From JAYWAM01 sp043782425 (lineage in GTDB: Bacteria > Pseudomonadota > Gammaproteobacteria > Burkholderiales > Usitatibacteraceae), in contig JAYWAM010000274.1 of the NCBI GenBank assembly GCA_043782425.1, positions 1-28,478 of the forward strand: 28,478 nucleotides of DNA, read 5' to 3'. This document shows, piece by piece, positions 14,395-21,998 of this stretch (position 1 is its first letter; every line of letters begins with the position of its first letter). The position numbers and the translations under genes are program-made. Below the pieces are notes generated by a model. That model was not told the origin of the DNA. It searched no databases and saw only the letters and a list, made by a program, of their open reading frames with translations.

Positions 14395-16245
14395 TCACAC
14401 CGCCACCTCGCTGGCAAGGAAAGCGCGCCAACCGCCGAACGTCGAAATATCGCGCGCGCCTTCAAGAGCGTAGCTTTCGCACACAAATCCTTTCACTGTT
14501 CCGCCATCGGCCAGCTCGATACTGCCGATACCCAGCGGCGCGGGAATCGCCGCAACGAACGAGCCGAAATGTTCCACCGGCATATCCCACAACTCGAGCG
14601 CGATAGGCAGGCCCGCGCCAGGTCGAGTGCGCACCAAACCCGGCTTGGGAGGCACGCTTCCCGGCAGAGCGTAAAGACGATAACTCGAACTGGTTGTGCT
14701 AGCGCCAACCAGCGTCGCATCACGCCCGATGAGTTGACCATTGAGCGGCATGCCGGAAAGATGCGCGCCTACTACCGCGACGCGCACCATGCCTGGTGCT
14801 ATCGAATCTGCGTTTTGCAATACCGCGCTTTGCTCTTGTGTGTGTTCTGCAACTTGTACAACGGGCAAGCGTAACGTCGTGGCGCCCAGCGCCACATCTG
14901 TTGCGCGCTGCCAGCGCTTGCCGATGGCGCACAGCAATGCCTCGCTCCAAGCGGGGGCGACAAAGGTCACGCCCGCAGGCAAACCATCGTCGCGCAGGCT
15001 ATCGGGAACAGCGAGCGCCGCCAGATCAAGCAAGTTGACGAAGTTGGTGTAGTAGCCGAGATTGGCGTTGAGTCGCAGCGCATCGGCGTTGACTGCATCG
15101 ATGCGATAAATGGTGGGCGCAGTGGGCAGCAGCAGCACATCGATATCGCGCCACAGCGCCTCGGTCTTGCGCGCCAGTTCCGCCAGGCGATGACTGGCCT
15201 CAAATGCCTGTAGCGCGCTGTAGTCCGCGCCGCGCTGCGCCACGCTTTTTACCACTGGATGGATTGCGCCAGGATTACTTGCCAGCAACTTACCCATCGC
15301 CGCCAGGCGCTGCGCCACCCACGGGCCGTCGTAAAGTAATTGCGCGGCGGCGAGAAACGGCGCGAACGCAATGGCTTGTGGTTTCCATCTCAAGTGTTCA
15401 GCGCGCTTTAGCGCCGCGCTAAACGCTGCTTGCTGCTTGGCGTCACCATAAAACTCCAGCTTGTCGGGAATACCGACGCGCAATGTTTGCAGTGGCGCGG
15501 AAGTCACTTTACTGCGCCGCCGTGAATATGCATCGTCCTCATCCCATGCCTCGGCGACTGCGAGCACGGCTTGCGCATCGTCCACCGTCAACGCAAGTAT
15601 CGACACGCAGTCGAGCGAACGGCAGGCCGGCAACACGCCGCGTGTGCTGATTAATCCGCGCGTCGGCTTGAGGCCGACGATATTGTTAAATCCGGCCGGC
15701 ACGCGCCCCGAGCCAGCGGTATCGGTGCCCAGCGCAAAACTCACCAGCCCGCGCGCCACCAGCGAAGCCGACCCCGAACTCGATCCACCCGAAATGTATT
15801 GCGCGTCAAAAGTATTCGGCACCGCGCCATAGGGCGAACGTGTGCCGGTGAGGCCGGTGGCGAATTGGTCGAGGTTGGTTTTGCCCACCAGCAACGCGCC
15901 CGCCGCGCGCAGCCTGCGCACGACTTCCGCGTCTTGCTTAGGCTGATAAGCGAACGCCGGGCAGGCGGCAGTGGTAGGAAAATCTGCTGCATCGATATTG
16001 TCTTTGATGGCGAACGGCACACCATAGAGCGCAAAACGCTGCAAGTTTCTGCCGCTCGCAATAAATGCCGCTTCAATACGCTGCGCCTCGGCAAGTAAAT
16101 CAGCACGCGACTGCCTGGCGATCCACGCCACATCTGCGCCTTCTGCATCGAGGCGATCAGCAAGATGCGTGGCCAATTGCCGCGGTGTCAAGGCGCCGCG
16201 GCGATAAGCTGCATGTAGCGCAGCGATAGTCACAGGAAAGGTCAT
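14395..16245 (-). CDS. atzF: Allophanate hydrolase
   Basis: This is a 616-residue cytoplasmic enzyme that hydrolyses allophanate to ammonia and CO2. The N-terminal amidase domain (about residues 1-440) carries Lys81 in FAIKDNID, Ser155 in SGGSSSGSAS and Ser179 in GTDTAGSGRVPA, with the same spacing as Lys91/Ser165/Ser189 that I recall for AtzF of Pseudomonas sp. ADP. A C-terminal domain (about 480-610) with SGMPLNGQL is the allophanate-hydrolase-specific extension. No urea carboxylase gene is adjacent, which favours an AtzF role fed by the AtzE/G/H-like proteins over a urea amidolyase pair. A candidate GntR operator lies 72 bases upstream of the start, suggesting this is the first gene of the regulated operon. 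Confidence 0.93.
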   Translation of the reverse strand: MTFPVTIAALHAAYRRGALTPRQLATHLADRLDAEGADVAWIARQSRADLLAEAQRIEAAFIASGRNLQRFALYGVPFAIKDNIDAADFPTTAACPAFAYQPKQDAEVVRRLRAAGALLVGKTNLDQFATGLTGTRSPYGAVPNTFDAQYISGGSSSGSASLVARGLVSFALGTDTAGSGRVPAGFNNIVGLKPTRGLISTRGVLPACRSLDCVSILALTVDDAQAVLAVAEAWDEDDAYSRRRSKVTSAPLQTLRVGIPDKLEFYGDAKQQAAFSAALKRAEHLRWKPQAIAFAPFLAAAQLLYDGPWVAQRLAAMGKLLASNPGAIHPVVKSVAQRGADYSALQAFEASHRLAELARKTEALWRDIDVLLLPTAPTIYRIDAVNADALRLNANLGYYTNFVNLLDLAALAVPDSLRDDGLPAGVTFVAPAWSEALLCAIGKRWQRATDVALGATTLRLPVVQVAEHTQEQSAVLQNADSIAPGMVRVAVVGAHLSGMPLNGQLIGRDATLVGASTTSSSYRLYALPGSVPPKPGLVRTRPGAGLPIALELWDMPVEHFGSFVAAIPAPLGIGSIELADGGTVKGFVCESYALEGARDISTFGGWRAFLASEVAV

Positions 16246-16493
16246 GGACGACGCATGAACACTGATTGAAATCGCATAGGAAACGCTTGGGAACGCATTG
16301 ATCGGCTTAGCTCGTTATCTTGTGTACAAGATTGTATTCAGCAAATCGCATGCCATGCCGATGGCCAGCAAGGCGTAAAGCTAAGTCCCTGATTCAGCGT
16401 GAAATAGATAAACAAGGCGGGAGCCAATAGGGCGCACTTATGCACCGCAAAAGTGCGTCATGCACCATGCGGGATGCAACGCAGCGCGGCAAT
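16246..16493. other. Intergenic region between ipdC-like and atzF-like genes
   Basis: This 248-base gap holds no credible gene. It contains a 16-base palindrome at 16317-16332 and, next to the ipdC-like stop, an inverted repeat with 7-base arms (16433-16439 and 16451-16457, loop 11) that lacks a T-run. The gap is long compared with the overlapping junctions downstream, which suggests the atzF-like gene starts its own transcription unit here. No confident -35/-10 pair could be picked by eye. Confidence 0.5.
16317..16332. promoter_or_regulatory. Candidate GntR (FCD-type) operator
   Basis: ATCTTGT-GT-ACAAGAT is a perfect inverted repeat with 7-base arms and a 2-base centre. The TTGTNNACAA core agrees with operators known for FCD-type GntR regulators, such as TTGTATACAA. 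It lies 72 bases upstream of the atzF-like ATG, where a repressor would block transcription into the block. The only GntR regulator in the window is at 5732-6472, so it is the natural candidate to bind here. The assignment is inference; no second copy was noticed. Confidence 0.55.
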
Positions 16494-18143
16494 TCAGAGC
16501 GTAGAGTTTTCTTCTGCGGACGCGCGGCGCACACCCGCGACGTAGCGCTGTAATGTTGCCGACAGCTCGCCGCGCGGAATCATGGCTTCGATCAACTGAA
16601 ACCGCCCGCGCGTAGCGACCGCCCGCGCTAGTGCGTCGGCCAGCTCGGCGCGCGTGCGGACGCGTACGCCATCGCCCCCCATGCCTGCCGCCATGCTGGA
16701 AAAATTCCATTCGCTGAGACGATTGAAAGCAGACTCAGGCTGAAAGCTTTGCAACATCCCCCACGCCGCGTTATTGAAAACCACCACAATCGGATCCCAG
16801 CCATAACGCGTGCAATTGCCCAGCTCCCAGCCGGTCATCTGGAACGCGCCATCGCCGGCCAGAATCAGCGCGCGTCTGCCGCTCGCGGCCTGTAGCCCCA
16901 GCCCGGCCGGGACGCCGAATCCCATGGTGGCGTAATAGCCCGGCGCGACACGGTGTGTGTGGTCGATGTCCATGGAGGTGAACAGGCAATCGCCGACATC
17001 GACGGCGAGCGGCATGCGGCCGTAGCGCGCCATGAGATCGTTGATGGCGCGCGCGATGTCATCCGGCGCGATGCTGTGGTCATCAGCGACTAGGCCAGCA
17101 GGGCAGGGTGCAGGTCGCGCGTATGGCCGCTCACCGGTTAGCGCCGCCGCACGCGACGCGGTGCGCGCGAGCAGCGCCGCAATCAGCGCTGCGAGTGGGA
17201 TATCCGCATAGCTGTGGTATCCCAGCGTGACCTGACTATCATTGGCGTGTATGGTGTGGCGCAAATCAATCTGGCGCTGCGAGATGCCAAAATTGGTGTC
17301 GGAAAGAATCACACCCAGCAAAAATAGCGTGTCGGCATTCTCCACCAATTCCGTCACAGCAGGGCTGCCCGCCATGCCCAAATAAGGTCCTAGCGGGGGT
17401 GTCGCCGATTCAGCCAGCAGCCCGCAACCCATGAAGCTGGTGACCAGCGGAATGTCCAAGCGCCGCGCCAATTCGGCAAGCGCGTCTTCCTGACCGAAGC
17501 GCCGCACTTCGACGCCGACCATCAACACCGGCCGACGCGCGGCGGCGAGGCGCGCGAGAATTTCCGTAACACACGCCGCCAGCGCGTCCTCATCAAGCGC
17601 TGCGGGCGCTAAAGGGGTCACTGCGGCGCACGGTGTCAAAGACATATCGCGCGGCACCTCGATATACACCGGTCGTGTTTCGCGCAAACAGCTTGCCAGC
17701 ACGCGCCCAATGTCAGCAGGTGCGCGCGCAGCGTCATCCAGTCGCGTCTGGTCGCAGGTGATTTCGCGGTAAATCTGCAACTGCGAGTCCAGGCGTTTCG
17801 CCTGATGATGCAGCAACCATCCGCTGCTCGATTCTCCTCGTCCGGGGCCTCCCGAGATCACCACCAGCGGTGATTTTTCGGCATAAGCGCCGGCCACCGC
17901 ATTGACCATGTTGAGCGCACCGGCGCCGTAGGTAACCGCAGCAACGCCAGGCGCGCCGGAGATCCGCGCGGCAGCATCGGCGGCAAACCCCACTGCGGGT
18001 TCATGGCTAAGCGTGTACAGCGGCAAAATCGCCGACTCCTCTATTACCTTGAAAAACGGCAGCACAAAATCGCCGGGAATGCCAAAAATCTGGCGCGCGC
18101 CGTGCTCCTTGAGTGCATAGAGAAGTGATTCCGCAAGATTCAT
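16494..18143 (-). CDS. ipdC: Thiamine diphosphate-dependent indolepyruvate/phenylpyruvate decarboxylase homologue
   Basis: This is a 549-residue cytoplasmic ThDP enzyme that should decarboxylate a 2-keto acid. The N-terminal PYR domain carries the catalytic Glu48 in LSHEPAVGF and the block FGIPGDFVLPFFKV. The C-terminal PP domain carries the GDG...NN binding motif, GDGAFQMTGWELGNC through VVVFNNAAWGML. It resembles end to end the Azospirillum brasilense IpdC/phenylpyruvate decarboxylase as I remember it, including the GMGGDGVRVRTRAELADAL tail. That enzyme makes indole-3-acetaldehyde or phenylacetaldehyde from the keto acids. The gene lies upstream of atzF on the same strand but 248 bases away. 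Alternative: another aromatic keto-acid decarboxylase. Confidence 0.85.
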   Translation of the reverse strand: MNLAESLLYALKEHGARQIFGIPGDFVLPFFKVIEESAILPLYTLSHEPAVGFAADAAARISGAPGVAAVTYGAGALNMVNAVAGAYAEKSPLVVISGGPGRGESSSGWLLHHQAKRLDSQLQIYREITCDQTRLDDAARAPADIGRVLASCLRETRPVYIEVPRDMSLTPCAAVTPLAPAALDEDALAACVTEILARLAAARRPVLMVGVEVRRFGQEDALAELARRLDIPLVTSFMGCGLLAESATPPLGPYLGMAGSPAVTELVENADTLFLLGVILSDTNFGISQRQIDLRHTIHANDSQVTLGYHSYADIPLAALIAALLARTASRAAALTGERPYARPAPCPAGLVADDHSIAPDDIARAINDLMARYGRMPLAVDVGDCLFTSMDIDHTHRVAPGYYATMGFGVPAGLGLQAASGRRALILAGDGAFQMTGWELGNCTRYGWDPIVVVFNNAAWGMLQSFQPESAFNRLSEWNFSSMAAGMGGDGVRVRTRAELADALARAVATRGRFQLIEAMIPRGELSATLQRYVAGVRRASAEENSTL

Positions 18144-18388
18144 GGTGTGACAATGCCGAGTCTAGGTTGGGTCATTGTCCGCTGCCGCATCCGCCCCGCA
18201 TTGCGCTAAATCAACGATGTAAGCAAACGCCCGCTCCTAAGAAAACATTGTTTACATCGAGATTGGGTTTAACAAGCGTGAGCGAAAACCTGAGCGAAAA
18301 CCACCAAATTAAATTTAAAGGCAGCTTGCCCATAGTCGTGTAGTTGACGACGGACGCCACTTGCGCCCATTCCAAGTACACTATAGGC
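18144..18388. other. Divergent intergenic region, ipdC-like and nadA
   Basis: This 245-base region separates two divergent genes and should hold both promoters. Visible structure is a perfect 12-base tandem repeat (tgagcgaaaacc twice, 18279-18302) and a spaced inverted repeat (gacaatg at 18149-18155, cattgtc at 18173-18179) in the ipdC-like leader. A TTGACG word at 18344-18349 could be a -35 for nadA, but no -10 lies at the proper distance. The nadA start has no clear ribosome site. Confidence 0.45.
18279..18302. repeat. 12-bp tandem direct repeat
   Basis: The word tgagcgaaaacc occurs twice head to tail with no mismatch. It lies 87 bases before the nadA start and about 136 bases before the ipdC-like start. 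It could be a paired binding site or simple slippage; sequence alone does not decide. Confidence 0.7.
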
Positions 18389-19519
18389 ATGGCAATTTCG
18401 ACACCCATCAAGGTCTATTACGATCACCCCGGCAGGGCAACTGCTTCGGCGTGGGCCAAGGCGCCGCTAGAGCCTGGCCCGGATGAGCGTATTGCGCTTA
18501 AGCAAAATATTAAACGCCTGCTCAAGGAGCAGGACGCGGTGCTGGTCGCGCATTACTATGTCCACCCCGATCTACAGGATCTGGCCGAAGAAACAGGCGG
18601 CTGCGTCTCCGATTCTCTCGAAATGGCGCGTTTCGGCCACAACCATCCGGCGCGCACCATCGTGGTATGCGGTGTGAGGTTCATGGGCGAAACCGCGAAA
18701 ATTCTGAATCCGGAAAAGCGCGTCATCATGCCTGATCTAGAGGCCAATTGTTCGCTCGACCTTGGCTGCCCGATCGAGGAGTTCGCGGCGTTTTGCGATG
18801 CCAACCCGGAGCGTACCGTGGTGGTGTACGCTAATACCAGCGCGGCGGTGAAGGCGCGCGCCGATTGGATGGTGACCTCAAGCATCGGTCTGAAAATCGT
18901 CCAGCACCTGCATGACAAAGGCGAAAAAATTCTCTGGGCGCCCGATAAATATCTGGGCGATTACATCCAGAAACAAAGCGGCGCCGATATGCTGCTGTGG
19001 CAGGGATCGTGCATTGTGCATGAGGAGTTCAAGGCTTTTGAGCTTCAAGAAATGAAGAAAGCCCATCCTGGCGCCAAGGTACTGGTGCATCCAGAATCGC
19101 CTGCTTCAATCATACAATTGGCGGACGTGGTCGGCTCTACTACGCAGCTTATCAAGGCGGCGCAAACCTTGTCGGCAGACGAATTCATAGTTGCCACCGA
19201 TGGCGGCATTCTGCATAAAATGAAAATGCTGGCGCCGGGAAAACGCTTTATTGAAGCGCCGACCTCGGGCAATTCGGCCACCTGCAAAAGTTGTGCGTAT
19301 TGCCCGTGGATGGCGATGAACGGACTTGCCAATCTGGCCGAGGCGCTGCAAAACCCCAAGAACGAGATTCATGTTGATGCGCAAATCGGGCGGCGCGCGC
19401 AGCGTTCGATTCAACGCATGCTGGACTTTGCGCAAGGGATGAATCTGCAAGTTGCGGCGGGCGCCAGCAAAGATCAGTCGCGCGCGCGCGACTTGGCCAA
19501 TGGCATCGGGGCGGCATGA
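18389..19519 (+). CDS. nadA: Quinolinate synthase
   Basis: This is a 376-residue cytoplasmic [4Fe-4S] enzyme that condenses iminoaspartate with dihydroxyacetone phosphate to quinolinate in NAD synthesis. Family blocks are VAHYYVHPDLQDLAEETGG, VVCGVRFMGETAKIL, MPDLEANCSLDLGCP and GSATCKSCAYCPWM-like sequence (here GNSATCKSCAYCPWMAMN). The three expected cluster ligands are present: Cys121 in ANCSLD, the Cys in GSCIVHEEF, and one in the CKSCAYCPWM cluster. The ATG at 18389 was chosen over an in-frame TTG at 18344. NadB is not nearby. It appears to stand alone, with 114 bases before the next start. Confidence 0.96.
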   Translation: MAISTPIKVYYDHPGRATASAWAKAPLEPGPDERIALKQNIKRLLKEQDAVLVAHYYVHPDLQDLAEETGGCVSDSLEMARFGHNHPARTIVVCGVRFMGETAKILNPEKRVIMPDLEANCSLDLGCPIEEFAAFCDANPERTVVVYANTSAAVKARADWMVTSSIGLKIVQHLHDKGEKILWAPDKYLGDYIQKQSGADMLLWQGSCIVHEEFKAFELQEMKKAHPGAKVLVHPESPASIIQLADVVGSTTQLIKAAQTLSADEFIVATDGGILHKMKMLAPGKRFIEAPTSGNSATCKSCAYCPWMAMNGLANLAEALQNPKNEIHVDAQIGRRAQRSIQRMLDFAQGMNLQVAAGASKDQSRARDLANGIGAA

Positions 19520-19633
19520 AGCGCACACAATGCTGAGTATTTCATTTCCGCTTTGCAAAAAAACCGGGATAATAGGCAAGTCGCAGCGAGGAACATCGCT
19601 TCCCTGCAAATTTTATCGGCCACACATCTGAAT

Positions 19634-20158
19634 ATGAGCGAGAGTAGTTTTTTTTCTGAAAACAAGGCAGGGGAAATCGACCAGGCGCACCTGGCCGAGA
19701 TTACGCGTGCGGCCTTGCCTTATCTGGGGCCTTATTCAATTACTGCAGTAAAGCGCGCCAGCAAAGGCTGTGAAGACTTGCAGGTTCTTTGTGACATGGT
19801 GGCCAGTCAAATTACCGAACCCGACAAACGTCAGCGTTTTTCCGAAATCGCTTCACGTCTGGTGTTTAAGCTGAAGGACCCGCAGGGCTATGCCGCAGCG
19901 CTGGCCGCAGGCAAAATCAATCTGGGTGACGCCAGCATGGTCGGGGGTCCCCCGCCATCGTCCATTACGCCAGAGCTGATGCAACGCGGAGAAAAAGCGC
20001 TAGCCCATATCATTGGCCCGCTGGCGCGGGTTTTGGTGGCTCGCTACGCCAAGACCTCAGAGAATTCGCGCCAGTTTTTTGATCTGCTCGCAGGCCACAT
20101 TCGCAATCCCGAGGAGCGCCAGGCGTTCTTTGAAATCGTTCGCGCCGAATCCCTTTAA
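19634..20158 (+). CDS. Unknown protein with two copies of a helical module
   Basis: This 174-residue protein is not a family I can name with certainty. It is predicted cytoplasmic, with no signal or membrane segment. It contains two related ~50-residue stretches, about residues 26-72 and 121-168. They share the pattern AL...GP...V.R..(S/A)K..E...Q...A..I..P..RQ.F.EI. A glycine/proline-rich linker (about 92-112) joins them. Similar LGP-type modules, as I recall, occur at the ends of some bacterial Ser/Thr kinases and adenylate cyclases, so a signalling adaptor role is possible. The ATG at 19634 is preferred over the upstream in-frame 19553. It lies 44 bases before the HAMP protein gene, suggesting one operon. 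Confidence 0.7.
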   Translation: MSESSFFSENKAGEIDQAHLAEITRAALPYLGPYSITAVKRASKGCEDLQVLCDMVASQITEPDKRQRFSEIASRLVFKLKDPQGYAAALAAGKINLGDASMVGGPPPSSITPELMQRGEKALAHIIGPLARVLVARYAKTSENSRQFFDLLAGHIRNPEERQAFFEIVRAESL

Positions 20159-20202
20159 GATGGCACGGAGAACCCGCAGGTATCCGCACCAAAAGGTACA
20201 CC

Positions 20203-20916
20203 ATGAGTTTGAGACCTAAATTCAATCTACTGCTGTTTGTTGTATTTGCGGCCAGCTTTGCGGCCGTGGAAGTGGTGGCTGAACGTTTTTTGATGAAGCG
20301 CATGATCGATGAAGTCGCGCAAAGCGCTCAAGTCGCCATCGAAGCGCTTTCCTCCATTGCCGAAAACAGCACCGATACCGCCGATCTGGCGCGCATTAGC
20401 CGCATCAAAGCAGTCTTCCAGACGCTGGATTACAGGTTCGTGGCAACAAAGTCTGTAGCAAGCCATCCATTGCCCTCTGGCCTCCCGGACTTGATGGCGC
20501 ATTTCAGCGCTTCACCGATGCTGCGCGAAAGTTTTGGGCAGACAGGAGCAGGAGAAACGCAACGTTTTTACCTCGCCCGCCCGGTGCGCAGTGTGGACAA
20601 TCAGTTGGAGGGTATACAACTGGTCACCATCGGCATGCAATTTTATGTGCACGATGCGGAGCGTGGACTCTATGCCCTGATGGGCTCGCTGCTGAGCATC
20701 TTTGTGGTGGTGTTCATCATACTTAACATCCTTCTTGATCGCATGATAGTGCGCCCCATTATTCAAGTCTCCCAGGCCGCCGACAAGATCAGTATCGGTA
20801 ATCTGGATTTGCCGCAACTGGCGCCCGAATCAAAAGATGAAATCGGTAAACTGGTTATCGCTTTCAATCGCATGCGGCGCAGTACTGAAGAGGCCATTCG
20901 GATCATTGTCCAGTGA
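20203..20916 (+). CDS. HAMP-domain membrane protein without output domain
   Basis: This is a 237-residue inner-membrane protein. A first membrane helix (about residues 7-27) is followed by a ~125-residue periplasmic part, a second helix (about 155-178) and a HAMP domain (about 178-232; RPIIQVSQAADKISIGNLD and DEIGKLVIAFNRMRRS). The chain ends right after HAMP with no kinase, cyclase, GGDEF or methyl-accepting domain. It may therefore relay a signal to a separate partner, perhaps the duplicated-module protein encoded just upstream. An AAAAGG ribosome site lies a few bases before the ATG. The stop overlaps the purM start as TGATG. The ligand is unknown. Confidence 0.85.
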   Translation: MSLRPKFNLLLFVVFAASFAAVEVVAERFLMKRMIDEVAQSAQVAIEALSSIAENSTDTADLARISRIKAVFQTLDYRFVATKSVASHPLPSGLPDLMAHFSASPMLRESFGQTGAGETQRFYLARPVRSVDNQLEGIQLVTIGMQFYVHDAERGLYALMGSLLSIFVVVFIILNILLDRMIVRPIIQVSQAADKISIGNLDLPQLAPESKDEIGKLVIAFNRMRRSTEEAIRIIVQ

Positions 20917-21953
20917 TGCATTCACCGCTTGCTCCACTTTCCTATCGCGATGCCGGCGTCGATATCGATGCCGGCGACCGGCTTGTCGAAAATATCAAGC
21001 CATTCGCCAAGCGCACCATGCGGCCTGAAGTCATGGGCGGCATTGGCGGTTTTGGGGCGCTGGTCGAGGTATCTAAGCGCTATAAAAATCCGGTCATGGT
21101 ATCGGGCACCGATGGCGTAGGCACCAAGCTCAAGCTGGCGCAGACGCTGGGCAAACACGACAGCATCGGTATCGATCTTGTGGCCATGAGTGTGAACGAT
21201 ATTCTTGTCGCGGGCGCAGAGCCGGTTTTTTTTCTTGATTACTATGTTTGTGAAAAACTTGACGTGGATGTCGCTACCGCCGTGATCAAAGGCATTGCGC
21301 AGGGTTGTGAGCTCGCTGGCTGCGCGCTTATAGGCGGTGAAACGGCGGAGCATCCCGGCACTTTCCCCAAGGACGAATACGACCTTGCGGGCTTTGCTGT
21401 CGGGCTGGTTGAAAAGGAAGCGATCATCACCGGCAAGCAAATCGCGCCAGGCGATGTGGTTCTCGGGCTGGCGTCCAGCGGCCCGCACTCCAACGGTTTT
21501 TCTTTGATACGCAAAATTCTTGAGCGCGCTGCTATCGATCTCAAGTCGCCTTCGCACGCTGCATTGGCCAACGATCTGCTCGCGCCGACACGCATTTATG
21601 TGAAGTCCATTCTGGCGTTGCTAAAGCAGGTGAAGGTCAAAGGACTGGCGCATATCACCGGCGGGGGCATTAGTGAAAATGTTCCGCGTATTCTGGGTGA
21701 CGCGCTGACAGCAGAAATTCAGCGCTCAAGCTGGCCCCTGCCGGCCATTTTCAAATGGTTACAGGAGCATGGCAAGCTAGAAGATCAGGAAATGGCGCGC
21801 ACCTTCAATTGCGGTATCGGCATGGTGTTGGTGGTCGATAAAAAGGATGCGCGCACGGCACAACAATTCCTGCAAGCGCAAGGCGAAACGGTTTACGCAA
21901 TTGGATCGATCCGTAAACGCGCGGGTGAAGAACATCAGACACATGTTGTATAA
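20916..21953 (+). CDS. purM: Phosphoribosylformylglycinamidine cyclo-ligase (AIR synthetase)
   Basis: This is a 345-residue cytoplasmic enzyme that closes FGAM to AIR with ATP, the step after PurL. Signature blocks are SYRDAGVDIDAGDRLVE at the N-terminus, PEVMGGIGGFGAL, SGTDGVGTKLKLA, SSGPHSNGFSLIRKI and HITGGGISENVPRIL. Length is normal. The ATG at 20916 overlaps the stop of the HAMP gene by one base; an in-frame GTG three bases earlier is a possible alternative. The purN gene follows after 45 bases. Start overlap with a signalling gene implies read-through transcription from upstream, although an internal promoter cannot be excluded. Confidence 0.97.
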   Translation: MHSPLAPLSYRDAGVDIDAGDRLVENIKPFAKRTMRPEVMGGIGGFGALVEVSKRYKNPVMVSGTDGVGTKLKLAQTLGKHDSIGIDLVAMSVNDILVAGAEPVFFLDYYVCEKLDVDVATAVIKGIAQGCELAGCALIGGETAEHPGTFPKDEYDLAGFAVGLVEKEAIITGKQIAPGDVVLGLASSGPHSNGFSLIRKILERAAIDLKSPSHAALANDLLAPTRIYVKSILALLKQVKVKGLAHITGGGISENVPRILGDALTAEIQRSSWPLPAIFKWLQEHGKLEDQEMARTFNCGIGMVLVVDKKDARTAQQFLQAQGETVYAIGSIRKRAGEEHQTHVV

Positions 21954-21998
21954 AACGCCACACGCTACGCCGCAAGCCGACCTAACGCATAGTCGCAC

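Noticed and set aside
5732..16245. Calling the block a complete cyanuric-acid degradation operon
   Set aside because: No AtzD-type cyanuric acid hydrolase is present in the window, so only the lower steps can be supported.
16433..16457. Inverted repeat just after the ipdC-like stop as a terminator
   Set aside because: Seven-base arms with an 11-base loop and no T-run; kept only as a note in the intergenic entry.
18149..18179. Spaced inverted repeat gacaatg/cattgtc upstream of ipdC-like as a GntR operator
   Set aside because: The 17-base spacer does not fit the compact palindromes bound by FCD-type GntR proteins.
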